NCBI GenBank assembly: GCA_013423325.1
Contig: BLJB01000120.1
Coordinates: forward strand, 1-64,000
Direction: 5' to 3'
Length of the DNA stretch: 64,000 bases
From: Usnea hakonensis
Lineage: Eukaryota > Ascomycota > Lecanoromycetes > Lecanorales > Parmeliaceae
Position numbers and translations under genes: made by a program. Positions 45,820 to 56,270 of this stretch are shown in pieces (the stretch's first letter is position 1; each line of letters starts with the position of its first letter). The notes beneath the pieces were generated by a model, which did no database searches, was not told where the DNA came from, and saw nothing but the letters and a program-made list of their open reading frames with translations.

Positions 45820-46873
45820 TTATTGTACACCCTCGGCAGGCTGCTGCCTCCGCCTGCCGACGTCCGCTAATCTGCTCAGGGGATTACTTTTCTTGAAACC
45901 CGTTTTGTTCTCCCTGATGCTCTGCCAATTCGACTCCACCACGTCCCAATCTATGGCCTTCCACCATCCCTCCAAAAACGCCTTCTTCCCTCCAATCCCC
46001 CAATCCATCAACCAAACATGCTGCCATGTGTTCACGCCCAAGAGTATGTCAATGTCCGCTCCGCCGTACGCGATTTTGCTTTCCTCCCCGGGGAAGAGCG
46101 AGGTGCTGCCGAACGAGCCGGCGGCCATCATAGTATTCTGATCCTGCTCCTGCCTCCTATAATGCGCGCCCGGCAGAGGCGAGCCGGCGAGGTAGGTCGT
46201 TAGGATGGAGAGCTCGTTTTCCATCAAGTAGGCGTTGCGGTGCTTGTGGCGGACGAGCCAGACGAAGCCCGGGCCGAACATGGCGTTGGCGGTCGCGATG
46301 AAGGTGTCTCGGAGGGATTCGGGGGAGGAGAAGGAGTCGCTGAGTTTGGATGTGAGGAGCGGGGACATTTTGGGGGGGTTGGGGGAGAGGGTGGAGAAGA
46401 ATTGGTGGTTGGCCCAGGCCATGCTGGCGTGGTTGAAGAGGGAGGCGGCTTGGGGTTGACGCACGTGGGCGACGATGATGTCTTTTGTGGCGGAGTTTTC
46501 GAGTGAAGATCCTGGGTGGTGAGATCAGCAGAGTTGGTGGATTCGATGGCCCAATTGGTGCCGAGGGAGGACATACCGGCAGTTAGCCTGTTGAGGCGGT
46601 CGACCATGTGGCCTTGATACTGGTGCCAGGCCAGGTCGAAGCCATCGCTCGATAGCATACCGGGTACGCCATTCTTACTAAAAGTCTCATTGTGGACGAG
46701 CTGGGGCACCTTGTGGAGTCGCCGTCGCTGGGTTTTAGGTCTGTATAGGCATTGGGTCTAGCATTGGGTCAGGATTGCGGTCCCAGATTACGGGCACTTG
46801 ATTAGCTTACTTGGATGAGAGGCCGATATTTGGGCAGCGCAGTCTGCTGCCGCGAAAGTGGTGACAATATCAT
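45820..46873 (-). CDS. mitochondrial small-subunit ribosomal protein mS42/mS43 (SOD-derived fold)
   Basis: Three exons on the minus strand, 46873-46811, 46757-46577 and 46511-45820, give 311 residues. These proteins are mitoribosome components (yeast Rsm26/Mrp1) derived from Fe/Mn superoxide dismutase. The N-terminus is basic with no acidic residues through RRRLHKVPQLVHNETF, fitting a presequence. The SOD-like N-domain has SSDGFDLAWHQYQGHMVDRL and LNRLTAG; the C-domain has FNHASMAWANHQFFSTL, then GFVWLVRHKHRNAYL and DILLGVNTWQHVWLMDWG, KKAFLEGWWKAIDW. In true SODs the last block reads DxWEHAY; here the Asp metal ligand is Asn, so enzyme activity is unlikely. Whether this is mS42 or mS43 I cannot decide. 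The first exon (21 residues) is inferred. Confidence 0.85.
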
Positions 46874-47590
46874 AAGAAGTCAAGTTATGATGTTGCAGAG
46901 AGAGCTAAATTTACTGAACGGAGTAAGGTACAGGAATAATCATTCCATTTGACGCTATTCTTCTTCCGTCTAGGTCGAATTTGTAATCGTCTCCGCCCTC
47001 CAGTCAAATTGCTTCCCGGCTCCGAAACCTCTCCTCCCTCACACAGAGCCGCTGAGGCAATTCTCATCTCGCGTTTCATGTGTCTCCTGCCATTACCATA
47101 TTGCTAAGGACTAACAATAAGGACAGTCTATGGCAGCCTCTAGATACGAGCTTTGACTCATATTTCTGATGCAGTAGCTCTACCCTCGTGCCCTCGTCCG
47201 GCTATCTCGGCGCCTGGGACCCAATGGCCCTATTAATATCATTCGCTGCTTTGCTTGATCATGCTCATGCTCATGGTGGGGACTGAATTCCATGCTTGGC
47301 AAGCAAGTGGTGCCCCACCCACTGCTCTCCTCTATCTCCAATAAGGACTGCCTTTCTTTCTTTTTCTTTTGTTCGACTTCCTGCTTCAAAGGTATGCTTC
47401 TGTCTTTGTACGACGTGTGCTGAATAGGACTCGCATTCTTCTCCATTCATCTCTCTCCTTTGAGTTGACCTCGACCTTTCTTTATGCGTCTATTCTCCTT
47501 GTCTCTCTATATTTCCAACACTTCTGACACATTGGCCTTGCGCCCGAATACTCTACTTTCTTCATATCATACTCACAACACAGATTCACC
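46874..47590. other. divergent intergenic region
   Basis: About 720 bp lie between the mitoribosomal gene (minus) and the Cys-rich membrane protein gene (plus). The last 250 bp before 47591 are CT-rich, as in many fungal 5' leaders. No gene is seen. Confidence 0.5.
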
Positions 47591-48745
47591 ATGAGACGAA
47601 CTTTCCCTCTCAAGCTCGCGGCAGTATGCCTCGTTTCCACCATTCTTCCCTCAGCAACAGCATTCTCGGTATCAGAACACGCAGCACAAGCAATGGGGCT
47701 CATGCCAAGAGCCAGTACATGTTCCCTGCCTGGCTTCGCGTCTTGCAATCAAGATGGCCTGCCTGACGATTTCTGCTGCCCAACAACAAGCACTTGCGTT
47801 TCCTTCAACAACAAAAAATCTGTCATTTGCTGTCCTGCAGGCCAGACCTGCTCCACCATAACCGCGATCAGCTGCGATATCAGCCAGCAAAATGCGACTC
47901 TACATCCAGAGAGCCAATTATTTAGCACGGAATTGACCGGCTCTTTGGCCTCTTGCAATGGAAATAGGTGTTGTCCCAATGGCTACAGCTGCCAGAATAA
48001 TCAGTGTACTCTCGACACATCCTCAACCACCGCAACAACACCGTCGAGCACGGCGACCTCCTCTTCTTCAGCCTCCACCCCAAAAAGCACGAGCTCGAGC
48101 TCGTCCACATCAGCAACTACATCATCGACATCTACGTCCACAACTTCTACTCCAACACCCTCCGGTTCTGCGACCACGAGCAGCTCCGTACCACAGGCGC
48201 ACTGCCCTCAATTCACTCCTGCAGGTACCCTTGTGGGATTCTTCGCAGGCCTAGCCGTCGGTATTCTTGTGACTGTAATCTTCCTCTGCTGCTTCGGTCA
48301 TCGACGTCGCGATAATCCTTCAACGCCAATCTCGCCAGAATTCTCAAATGTCAGAGCTTCGATATCTGACCCGATCTACAAGAATATGGGGTCGGCCGAT
48401 GCTGTACGTGCTGATTTCTTACGAAAAGAACCCCGTAAATCTTTGCGCTCCATATTCTCGAGATCCTCTACGATGAGATCTCGCAGCGCCCCCGTCGATG
48501 GCATTGGCAGGAGCATACTAAAGGGTCCGCAGACACCTGTTAACCAGCGGTCACCATCACTAAGGACGAATCGTGAGCCGAGTATGGAGAGCATCAAGAT
48601 TTACAGCCCGCCAGGAGGAGGACTGGGTAGACCGGGGACACAGTTGGGTGATATGCTAAATCAGGTTGGGTGGGATCCAACAAAACCTTATCTTGGCAGT
48701 CCAGGTCGGGTGGATCCGAGGAGCAGGGGAGTAGGCGACGGCTGA
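47591..48745 (+). CDS. secreted-domain, single-pass membrane protein with Cys-rich ectodomain
   Basis: A single exon encodes 384 residues. A signal peptide is clear (KLAAVCLVSTILPSATA, about 8-24). The ectodomain (about 40-140) has fourteen or so Cys residues with paired patterns such as DDFCCPTTSTC, ICCPAGQTC and NRCCPNGYSC. A Ser/Thr-rich stalk (about 143-200) is probably heavily O-glycosylated. One transmembrane helix lies at about 213-235 (LVGFFAGLAVGILVTVIFLC), followed by a basic stop-transfer (HRRR) and a cytosolic tail of about 150 residues rich in Ser, Pro and Arg with several SP/TP sites. The architecture recalls fungal cell-wall stress sensors (Wsc/Mid2-like) but there is no WSC domain that I can see. 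I do not name a function. Confidence 0.85.
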   Translation: MRRTFPLKLAAVCLVSTILPSATAFSVSEHAAQAMGLMPRASTCSLPGFASCNQDGLPDDFCCPTTSTCVSFNNKKSVICCPAGQTCSTITAISCDISQQNATLHPESQLFSTELTGSLASCNGNRCCPNGYSCQNNQCTLDTSSTTATTPSSTATSSSSASTPKSTSSSSSTSATTSSTSTSTTSTPTPSGSATTSSSVPQAHCPQFTPAGTLVGFFAGLAVGILVTVIFLCCFGHRRRDNPSTPISPEFSNVRASISDPIYKNMGSADAVRADFLRKEPRKSLRSIFSRSSTMRSRSAPVDGIGRSILKGPQTPVNQRSPSLRTNREPSMESIKIYSPPGGGLGRPGTQLGDMLNQVGWDPTKPYLGSPGRVDPRSRGVGDG

Positions 48746-49249
48746 TTGCAGCCTCTGGCATGGGTATCAAATTATCTGGTTGAGCGATTTTCAATCTTGC
48801 GTCTGGTTAGCGTTGAGCGTTCTTTTGCAATAAATGAAGCGGCTTGCATACGCACTTCTTATATATTGCATTGCTTTCCCGTGTTGCCTCGTGCGATTCA
48901 TTGTGTCTTCTTTTCAAAGCGAAGCACGTCAATTCGTCGAGTTAAAATTGTCCAAATCTGCTTTAGTGCGGATGTGTAGTCGATCTCTTCATTACAATAA
49001 TGGCACCAATGATAAAAGAATCCTCCCCACACCAGTCAGCCGAGAAGGGCCGCTTTATCGCATATCAATCTTTGAAGATGCGCAATTGGTTGAGCAAGTA
49101 CGCCATCACCGTCTATGCGCTTCAAGGCAGTGCTTTTCAGGTGGTGCCCGCACTCCCGCTGTAACATTGAGTTTTCCGTTCCCTACTGTTGACTTTTTGG
49201 CTGCTCTACGCTCAAGTTCTACAGTTTTGTATCCCGACTTATACTGACG
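48746..49249. other. intergenic region between tandem genes
   Basis: About 500 bp lie between two plus-strand genes. They should hold the 3' UTR of the first and the promoter of the next. No other feature is recognised. Confidence 0.5.
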
Positions 49250-50138
49250 ATGAGACTGTGCCAAGTCCAATACCTTCTCGCTCTCTTCTTGCCAGTCACC
49301 TCCACCTACAAAATCGAAAGTTGCGACGACCAGCCGGCCATCGAATATGCAATCACCCTCGCCCAGACAGCTATGATTCTTCCTCTCCGTGCCATTGCAA
49401 CCGACCCCTCAAACGCTAACGGCTATATCGCTATGTATAAAAGCACCATTTTTACGCCCTTTCTCCAGAATCTTATGGCCAACATTCTACGCTTACCCGT
49501 CGCTCAAGCTGCGGGCCGGGCCCAAGAGCCCACTTTTGTCTGTACGAAGCGGGGTATGAGCCAGCAATACGACATCGGCTACGACCCTCTTGTTCGTTGT
49601 GCTGAGACGGGGGTGACGAGTTTCTGGGCCAAGGATACGATTCTTGTGTTTCTCTGCCCGAGCTTTGCAGGATTGAAAGCCCAGCCTAGTTTCGCACCCG
49701 GTGGGCCGGGGGACATATACTGTCCCCTCGTGGAGAACAATGTCTTCGTCGGCCATTCGGACCCGCTGGTCAAGTATCAGAGGTATGATTTGGTGCATCA
49801 AATGGCGCATCTTTACCTGCAGAATGGGGGATTGACAAGCCAGACGATACCAAAGGAAGTAACGGATTGGAACAGCTGCGTTGGTCTGGGTTGGAGGCCG
49901 TCCGAGCGCAGTCCGTCGGTCAGGAATCCGTTCAACTTGGTTTACTTCGTTGCTTGTGAGTGCTTGGCTTGTAGCACGCAAGGCTCTGCGGACAAGCTGA
50001 TGCGAGATAGTCGTCAATCAGGAATGCACAGAGATGCCTGATCCTTTCGAGGCGCCATTCCAGAATGATCAGACAGGGCTACTTTCTACTGGGAACTTGA
50101 GTCAGGTTTTGGTAACAAATTTGACGGCTCAGTCATAG
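49250..50138 (+). CDS. secreted metallopeptidase-like protein, catalytic Glu replaced
   Basis: Two exons, 49250-49955 and 50011-50138, give 277 residues. The start MRLCQVQYLLALFLPVTSTY is a signal peptide. The layout matches fungal secreted zinc-peptidase-like proteins related to M35/lysine-specific endopeptidases: an N-terminal helix (YAITLAQTAMILPLRAI), Cys residues in FVCTKRG and VRCAET, the strand ILVFLCPSFAGL, the zinc-site helix YDLVHQMAHLYL, and a C-terminal block ending NPFNLVYFVAFVNQEC. The zinc motif HExxH is HQMAH, so the catalytic Glu is Gln (codon CAA, one base from GAA). The intron (49956-50010, 55 nt) has donor GTGAGT and acceptor ATAG; it restores the last block. Probably non-proteolytic, or with another role such as an effector; this is inference. 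Confidence 0.78.
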
Positions 50139-52282
50139 CTTAGTGGGGGGCTTTGGGCGAGAATTCTGAAGAGCTCAGATTGCTCGCCGATGTCGATATC
50201 AAGCGATACGTGGGGTTCAGATACAGGAAGTATAGCCAAAGAGGAGGGTAAGAAATACCATATACAAACATGTTTTCAAAGAAAATCGTCGCCCTAATGA
50301 TCGCTTTGAGAGGCTCGGACCTTGATAATTCCCGACAAATTCCAGCGAAACGGGACTCATCATCACAGAATCTATTATGTTCAACGTCCCGCATAATGCT
50401 TGACTATTCAGAGCGCAAGGCGCCTTTGCCAGCAATTTTACTGACTCTCGGGATCTGCCCCACGTTGAGTGGCAAGTGTCTGGCCTCGTGCCAGCTTCTA
50501 GATCCAATCGGAAGCTTCACTCCACTCGTTGTTAACAACAAATTCGCTGAATTTCGAGTGAAAATCACTGCCTGCCTGATGGAGCTACGGAGATGTTTGT
50601 TCCCTTTCTGCAAAGGTGCTTACCTTTAACGTGCGAACGTTCATGATTGATCACAAGTTTCTTTCTTAAAACCCCTTTCTCTTCTATACATTCTAACGTT
50701 ACAATGTTTCTTTCATCTATTGAATAAACTTAGTTTTTGTATCTCTCATCACAGGTTAGTCACTAGATCACCATTAAGAGAGTATGGATGGACAACTTAT
50801 CCTAACATATTACCTTGGTGGTACAGGGTTCGTAACGTCCGCGAACTCGTGCCCATCTCTAGTATCCTCACCTCGAGCCATCTTTGTCCAAATTACCCTC
50901 GGTCGTACTCTGAAATATGGATACACCTCGAGCCCCTCAATCTTTTCGAGTAAGCTTTGGTTTCCTAATAACGAGCCAGGTCTTCAGAGTACGACGTTTG
51001 GGATCGGGAGTATCAAACATATATCAAGGAAGAGCCAGCTGCAGAGCAGAGTTATCCTGTGAGGCCGCCTTCTGACCCGAGGGGTATTCGGTAGTGAGTA
51101 TTTTCTCAAAGACTTTAGTGTCAGAGACCGTCTTCCTTGAAGACTGTGCACATTCGAATTATCTGAAGAGGCATACTCACTATGTCAATAGGGTAGATAG
51201 TTATCCGGTCCCAGCAAATGGTGTTGGTCAGGACAATAGGTCCAAGTATTCTGCAATTAAGGATAGATACCCTTGAACAAGCATGTTGTCATCACTCATA
51301 ATCGATCACTGGCGACACACAAGGAGTTCAGGAGGGAAATCTGACGGTGGCACCGACACGTATACCCATATTCTCTCGAGATCGGCACCCCTCGAACAAG
51401 AGTTGACCATTTGGAATCGGTATTCTGGCTTGACGAGCAGGAGCCAGAATGAATGATAATCGTGCCGAGAAGCACTCGGTCCTCCATTCTCCCTCCACAC
51501 CCTACTTCCATCAACCCCAACCCCAACACCAAAAAAAACCTCCCCACGGCATCTCTCTCCCTATCTTACCAACCTCATAACACCCAACCCACACCCTTCC
51601 CCTCCTCAGCAAAACAAAACGAACCCCATCTACCGTTGCAGAAAAAATCTAGCGTAGTAAGCAGGCATCAAACAAGATGCGCTCGAACGATGCGTTATGA
51701 TGAGTTTTGGTTCTGAAAGGTGGTCCCACAACGTCATTTTGCTATGAGGAGCAGAGGGTGAGAGGAGAGAGAGGAAGAAGAGAGGAGTCCGGGATACCTT
51801 TTTCCTCGAGACAAACATCCTCAGCAGCGGTTGTTTTGCACGCTTTTCTAAGCCCGGTGAGGTGGCAGTCAAGGGCTCCATGTACTCCTTTTTGGCCGGT
51901 ATGTAGGTAGTTCATCGCCGAGTCAAGGTTCCGAGATAGGGCAATGGTACTTTTCGCAGCAGCATGCAAGGGGTTTCGGGAGGATGAGAATTTTAGGGAA
52001 AGGGAAGCCGCGACGAAATGGTGGCGTGAATCGAGGAAACAAAAGGAGAGACTGGTCTTGAGTACATTTGAATGAAATGCTGATTTGTCTAAATAATGGA
52101 GAAAGCCACGCAGTCTATGAAACACACTTCGTCTGACCAAAATCAATGCATCTTCGACCATCAACTACTTCCCCTGCTGTGTTTGTTGGAGTCCCAAAGT
52201 CGTCCATATTGGCGTCACTATACTACTGCAATCCCGTCTCCGCTGATGTGACATCTTCTAACGCGCCAAGTGCACTATGTAC
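50139..52282. other. 2.1 kb intergenic region with one exon-like remnant
   Basis: This lies between the peptidase-like gene (plus) and ornithine decarboxylase (minus). Most open frames are unconvincing. One possible two-exon remnant at 50784-51094 is listed separately. A CA/C-rich stretch at 51480-51620 and a purine-rich stretch at 51745-51790 are low-complexity. Confidence 0.4.
50784..51094 (+). other. possible C-terminal gene remnant (two exon-like pieces)
   Basis: An open frame ends at 50949 before GTAAGC; a 38-nt segment with CCTAATAAC and CTTCAG follows; then 50988-51094 reads YDVWDREYQTYIKEEPAAEQ and ends RPPSDPRGIR before TAG. The composition looks like protein, but the intron would be very short and no family is recognised. 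Confidence 0.25.
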
Positions 52283-53638
52283 TCAGTAGTTCAGCAAAGC
52301 CGAGGCGCCGGGCTCGCTGGACACATAAAGAACGTCGTGGTTATCTGTGAAGCCGTTGAATTTGGTAGCGCTGCACCTGGTATAGGCACCCATTTCCTCG
52401 AAGTACAGCCAGTCGCCCACGTCTAGTATCCCATGAAGGGTGCAATTTTCCGTGACTCGATCAATCCCATCACAAGACGGACCCCAGATGGAATATTCAG
52501 TGCTTCGAGTGGATCTATCGTGCTTGCTTAGGATACGAGGAGAAGCGATCTGGTGGTCGAATATGAGACTGGAAAAATTTCCGTAGACACCGTCGTTGAG
52601 GTAGAGCATGTAAGTAGTCTCCATTGTAGCAGGATCCTGGAGATCCCGGCGAGCGATAATGTTGCATGCCAAGGTGAAGGCGGAGGCGACGTAGTAGCGA
52701 CCAGGTTCCCCAATTATGCGAACGCTCGATGGAAAATTCTCATCGAGGGCTTTGCTCAGAACATCTGCCATGGATTCGAAGAGGTCTCCAGAAAAGCCTC
52801 CGCCTACGTCCAGCGTCTTGAGATTATGGCCAATATCCGCGGCTTGATCAAATACGATACGAGCATCTCGAACAGCTTTATCGAAAGATTGAGGATCGGA
52901 TGCTCCAGAACCCACGTGGAAGCTGACACCGATGACATTTAAGTCCAGAGCCTTGGCCAAATTTAGGAGGTCTACCGTTGTGTCCAAGGAGGCTCCAAAT
53001 TTGTCACTCAGACGGCACAAGCTGGTTGAATCGTCGGTCAGGATCCGCAGAAATAACTCTGCATCTGGAAAAAACCTCTTGATTTTGTAAAGCTCGTCCG
53101 AATTGTCAAATGTCATTTGCTTTACTCCCCGTTCAGCTGCGAAACGCACATATGATTTGGTCTTGCATGGTTGAGCGTAGATGATTCTGGAAGGATCAAC
53201 ACCGAGATTGAGGACCTGTTCAATTTCCGACTTGGATGCACAGTCAAACCCGGTACCCAATGCCGCAAGGAGACGAAGGACCTCGGGGTCCGGGTTGCAC
53301 TTGACAGCTAACGAGTGTCAGTGTGGTCATGCCTTGAGAAACACCGCGAATGAGAACGCACCATAGTGGGGCTTGACCCTCTTCAAATTCATCTTCCAGC
53401 GTAGGTGCTGTCGATATACCTCACCCATGTCCGACACGAAGAAGGCATCTTCATCCCCAGCAGCACATGTATCCGTATCAATGGCCTTAACACGTGCTTT
53501 CAACACATCCTTTGTAAGGATCCTCCCATATTCTTTTCCACTATCGTGAGTAGTACTATGGACTCTCAATGATTTTTCATTTCTGTCAGTTGATGCATAT
53601 TTTTGTGTAGTTGTCGTTGCCGAAAGTGCCATTCGCAT
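52283..53638 (-). CDS. spe1: ornithine decarboxylase
   Basis: Two exons on the minus strand, 53638-53362 and 53307-52283, give 433 residues (a second ATG lies at 53632). The PLP enzyme converts ornithine to putrescine, the first step of polyamine synthesis. The PLP lysine lies in HYAVKCNPDPE (Lys95), split by the 54-nt intron. GVSFHVGSGASD, DVGGGFSGD and GEPGRYYVASAF are the cofactor-binding motifs, and WGPSCDGID holds the active-site Cys (about 371). GDWLYFEEMGAYT is the C-terminal signature. Length matches fungal ODC (about 430-480). The family is regulated by antizyme through frameshifting in a separate gene, which is not in this window. The sequence ends ...SALLNY without a PEST-rich tail. 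Confidence 0.96.
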
Positions 53639-55079
53639 CCAAGGCCAAAGACGAGATTTGTAGATCCGATGAAGGGAAAGCCGCGTTAGGGGGGCTTGAA
53701 GATGTGAGTGCCGAGACTGATACGGCCAATCCTCCGCGACTCTTCCCCGGGAAGAGGAAGAACCTCTAAGGACGTCCTATGCGGCAGCTGGGATTGTGGT
53801 GACGACAGTGGTATCTTTGGAATGCACTCGAGCAAGAAGATCTTAGGTTCTGAAATGAGGTGCAGCAGGCGGAGGAAGATCGTTGAGGACTGTACGAAGA
53901 CGGAGTCAGTTTTGCGGTTCGAAAAACAGTAGGGATCGTTCAGAGGATGTGGCATCTATGGGATATATATGTATGTATACGTACTGTCTCGATGGGGGCG
54001 TGAGGCAGGATCTTGAAGAGTGAACTGTGTCAAGGCCGGGAAAGCCGTGTTTATCAGGACCTCTGAATGATCAGAGGCAGGATTGCTGTGTTGAGATTCG
54101 AATGAGTCAGGCTGTGTGCAGGAGTGGGAGGATGGAAGAAGATGTGTATGGTTGATTGTGGAATGTACTCTAGAGTACTAGTATATAGCATAAAAATATA
54201 TAGTCTTGCAAGGTAGGTAAAGTAAGGTAGGCTCCAGTTGTTTGGTGCGGGAAATTATTCTTTTTTTGCGGCGGTGAGGCACTTTTACTTTTATTTATAC
54301 TTTTCAATTTGAGTGGGGCAACATGGAAAATACGATGACACAACTGAGACAACGGCTAAGTAAATACATCTCCCTACGATACGATATGATATGTATTGGA
54401 CTGGTATCATTCTGATCAGCTGCATCAATTCCTGTCAGTGCCAAAGCACGTCGGGAAAAACATCATCTTCCCTTCAATGAGATGAAGATTGACGGCAGTC
54501 AAAGTCGGCCAGGGGAAGACGGGGTGGTTGCTGCGGTGGCGCATAGACGACCAAAAGCGGTTCATGAATGTATCCCACAATTCAAAATGCGTTGCCAGAA
54601 GAAGACGAGGCTTCTTAGAATTCCCCTCAATCAATTTCCCTGACAGGAAGAGTCCCTGTGCGTAAATGGAGATTTGGAGATCTCCGCGCGGTGTCTGCTT
54701 CAGGGAAATTTTATATGAGCTTTTCTATTTCTTCAGCAGCCTCGTTAGACAACCTCATGCTCGTCCCAACATCGCTTGCATCTCATCGTAGAGGCATCGG
54801 CGCGTTAGCTCCCATATCATAGGCAAAAATCAAATTGTCATTGTCGAGACACGCAAGGAACATTATTGTCTGTGTCCAAATGTAGTCCGGGTCTCCGGGA
54901 TGAAAGATGATTGGCTGCGCTGCTTCGGAGCTATTGTCGCCGGTAGCCTCGGCGCTGGCGATTATTCTCTTGGCTACCTGCCAATTGTCCTGCAGTTCCA
55001 TATGATTAATACACCTACATGTCACAACTTGAGCTGCTTACCGTCTACGTGGCTTCTTGATCCAAAGGATCAACCATTC
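53639..55079. other. 1.4 kb divergent region with a coding-like fragment
   Basis: This lies between ODC (minus) and the 107-aa protein gene (plus). The first 600 bp upstream of ODC hold nothing I can name. The minus-strand frames at 54425-54724 and 54783-55025 look partly coding and are listed separately. Confidence 0.4.
54425..54724 (-). pseudogene. orphan C-terminal coding fragment, unassigned
   Basis: A 99-residue open frame ends with TGA at 54425 and begins right after an AAATAG acceptor-like site. It contains SLKQTPRGDLQISIYAQG, KKPRLLLATHFELWDTFMN and MMFFPTCFGTDRN, with a composition unlike random sequence. Upstream, 54725-54770 is a possible 46-nt intron (GTTGGG, branch-like TCTAACG, ATAG). 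The frame before it (54783-55025, with PIIFHPGDPDYIWTQTIMFL) carries an in-frame TGA at the join. This suggests the remains of a minus-strand gene, or an undetected exon structure. No family is recognised. Confidence 0.35.
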
Positions 55080-55498
55080 ATGACCGCCAAATACTCGCTC
55101 AAAGACCCTCTGCATAGGCTCGCTACCTTAAGACGCCATGCCTCTACAAAAGCAAAACCTTTGGAATACAAGCCAGCAGCAACCTCGCCAGAAAAGAAAT
55201 CTACCGCTCCTCCTACGGGTTTCGCCGCAATTGGCAGCTACAAGACGATTGCTAGGAGGTACGAGCTCTCTCACCGCCATCCTTCATTGTTAATGCCTTA
55301 CAGGTGGACTGCTCTCATGGTTGGTATTCCATTCGTAGTGGTCACAAGCTATATACTCTATCAACGAGGTATGAGCTTGCGGCCTCGGTTGGTGTCTGCC
55401 TTCTGCTAACAGTGCTAGTGGTTCTTAGACAAGAACAGAAGCCTCTGACGACGCTAAAGACTCCCCCAGAAGACCCTCTTACTGCTAAAAAACGCTGA
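55080..55498 (+). CDS. 107-aa single-pass membrane protein, probably mitochondrial
   Basis: Three exons, 55080-55258, 55304-55368 and 55419-55498, join to 107 residues. The N-terminus up to about residue 25 is basic (LHRLATLRRHASTKAK) with hardly any acidic residues, like a mitochondrial presequence. A Pro/Lys-rich linker and TGFAAIGSYKTIARRW follow, then one transmembrane helix (about 61-80, ALMVGIPFVVVTSYILY) and a hydrophilic tail ending PEDPLTAKKR. Introns are 45 and 50 nt; the second has branch-like TGCTAAC just before the acceptor. The layout resembles small inner-membrane assembly factors, but I cannot name the family. The open frame continues upstream of 55080, though without a plausible N-terminus. 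Confidence 0.65.
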
Positions 55499-56270
55499 AG
55501 ATCCTGGTTAACGGTTTGGAAGTCTCGACGAGTCGAGCGATTCATGCCTAGATGGCTATGTGTCCGCGGGTAGTTACCACAAAGGCGGCAACAGTGGGAG
55601 CCCAAACAAAATTCGACTGCCCCTGGGGTGCATTTGCATAGTGGCAGTGGCAACAATAAAAACCCATAACGCTAGCTACATGGGGTAGCAAAAGCGAGTG
55701 TAGGACGCAGTGTCGATGCTGTTTGTGAATTTCTGGGAGGCTCGCTTCTCTTCGCTTCGTAGCAACGCCTAGGAAGACGAAGTCATCACCCTGCTTCCTT
55801 GATCCAGCAGCAGCTCTCCAGGAGGCCTCAATCCGGATGAGGCGGACATTCCAAACCGATCTCGAGAAGAATGAATTTGATCAGTGAAAGTTCTGATCAG
55901 GCGTACGATCATGTGGTCGATAAAGTGATGGGGCTGAGGGCCAACAGAACGGCGAGAAAGTACGAGGGTCGATTCCAATCATGGCAGCGGATTCTGCAAG
56001 GACGAGTCTAGATGAAATAGCCCATCACCACTCTCTGCACTATGACTACTCCTTAGAATCTCACAATATGGTTCCTTCAGTCTTCTTTAATAGTGTCGAC
56101 ATCCATCAATTGGCGTCTGACAGACTGGTCCCTGCTTCTGGGTTTCTTTTTACCGGGTCTGGAGTGAGACTTCACAGTCATGCCACACAGCCTGCATCAT
56201 GTGCTACTGATCCCTCAACGTCCCTTAGACCGTACATCCTAAGCTTACCACCAACTGAGTATCCTGTAGC
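55499..56270. other. convergent 3' region
   Basis: About 770 bp lie between the stops of the 107-aa gene (plus) and HYPK (minus). A plus-strand frame at 55981-56397 overlaps HYPK on the other strand and has no domain. No RNA or repeat is recognised. Confidence 0.45.

Noticed and set aside
45405..45830. Minus-strand ORF of 141 residues
   Set aside because: Pro/Ser/Thr-rich without a domain; lies in a 3' region between convergent genes.
54425..54724. MutS-like ATPase fragment, because of LLLATHFE
   Set aside because: The neighbouring residues lack the Walker B/DE context and other MutS motifs, so the similarity is probably chance.
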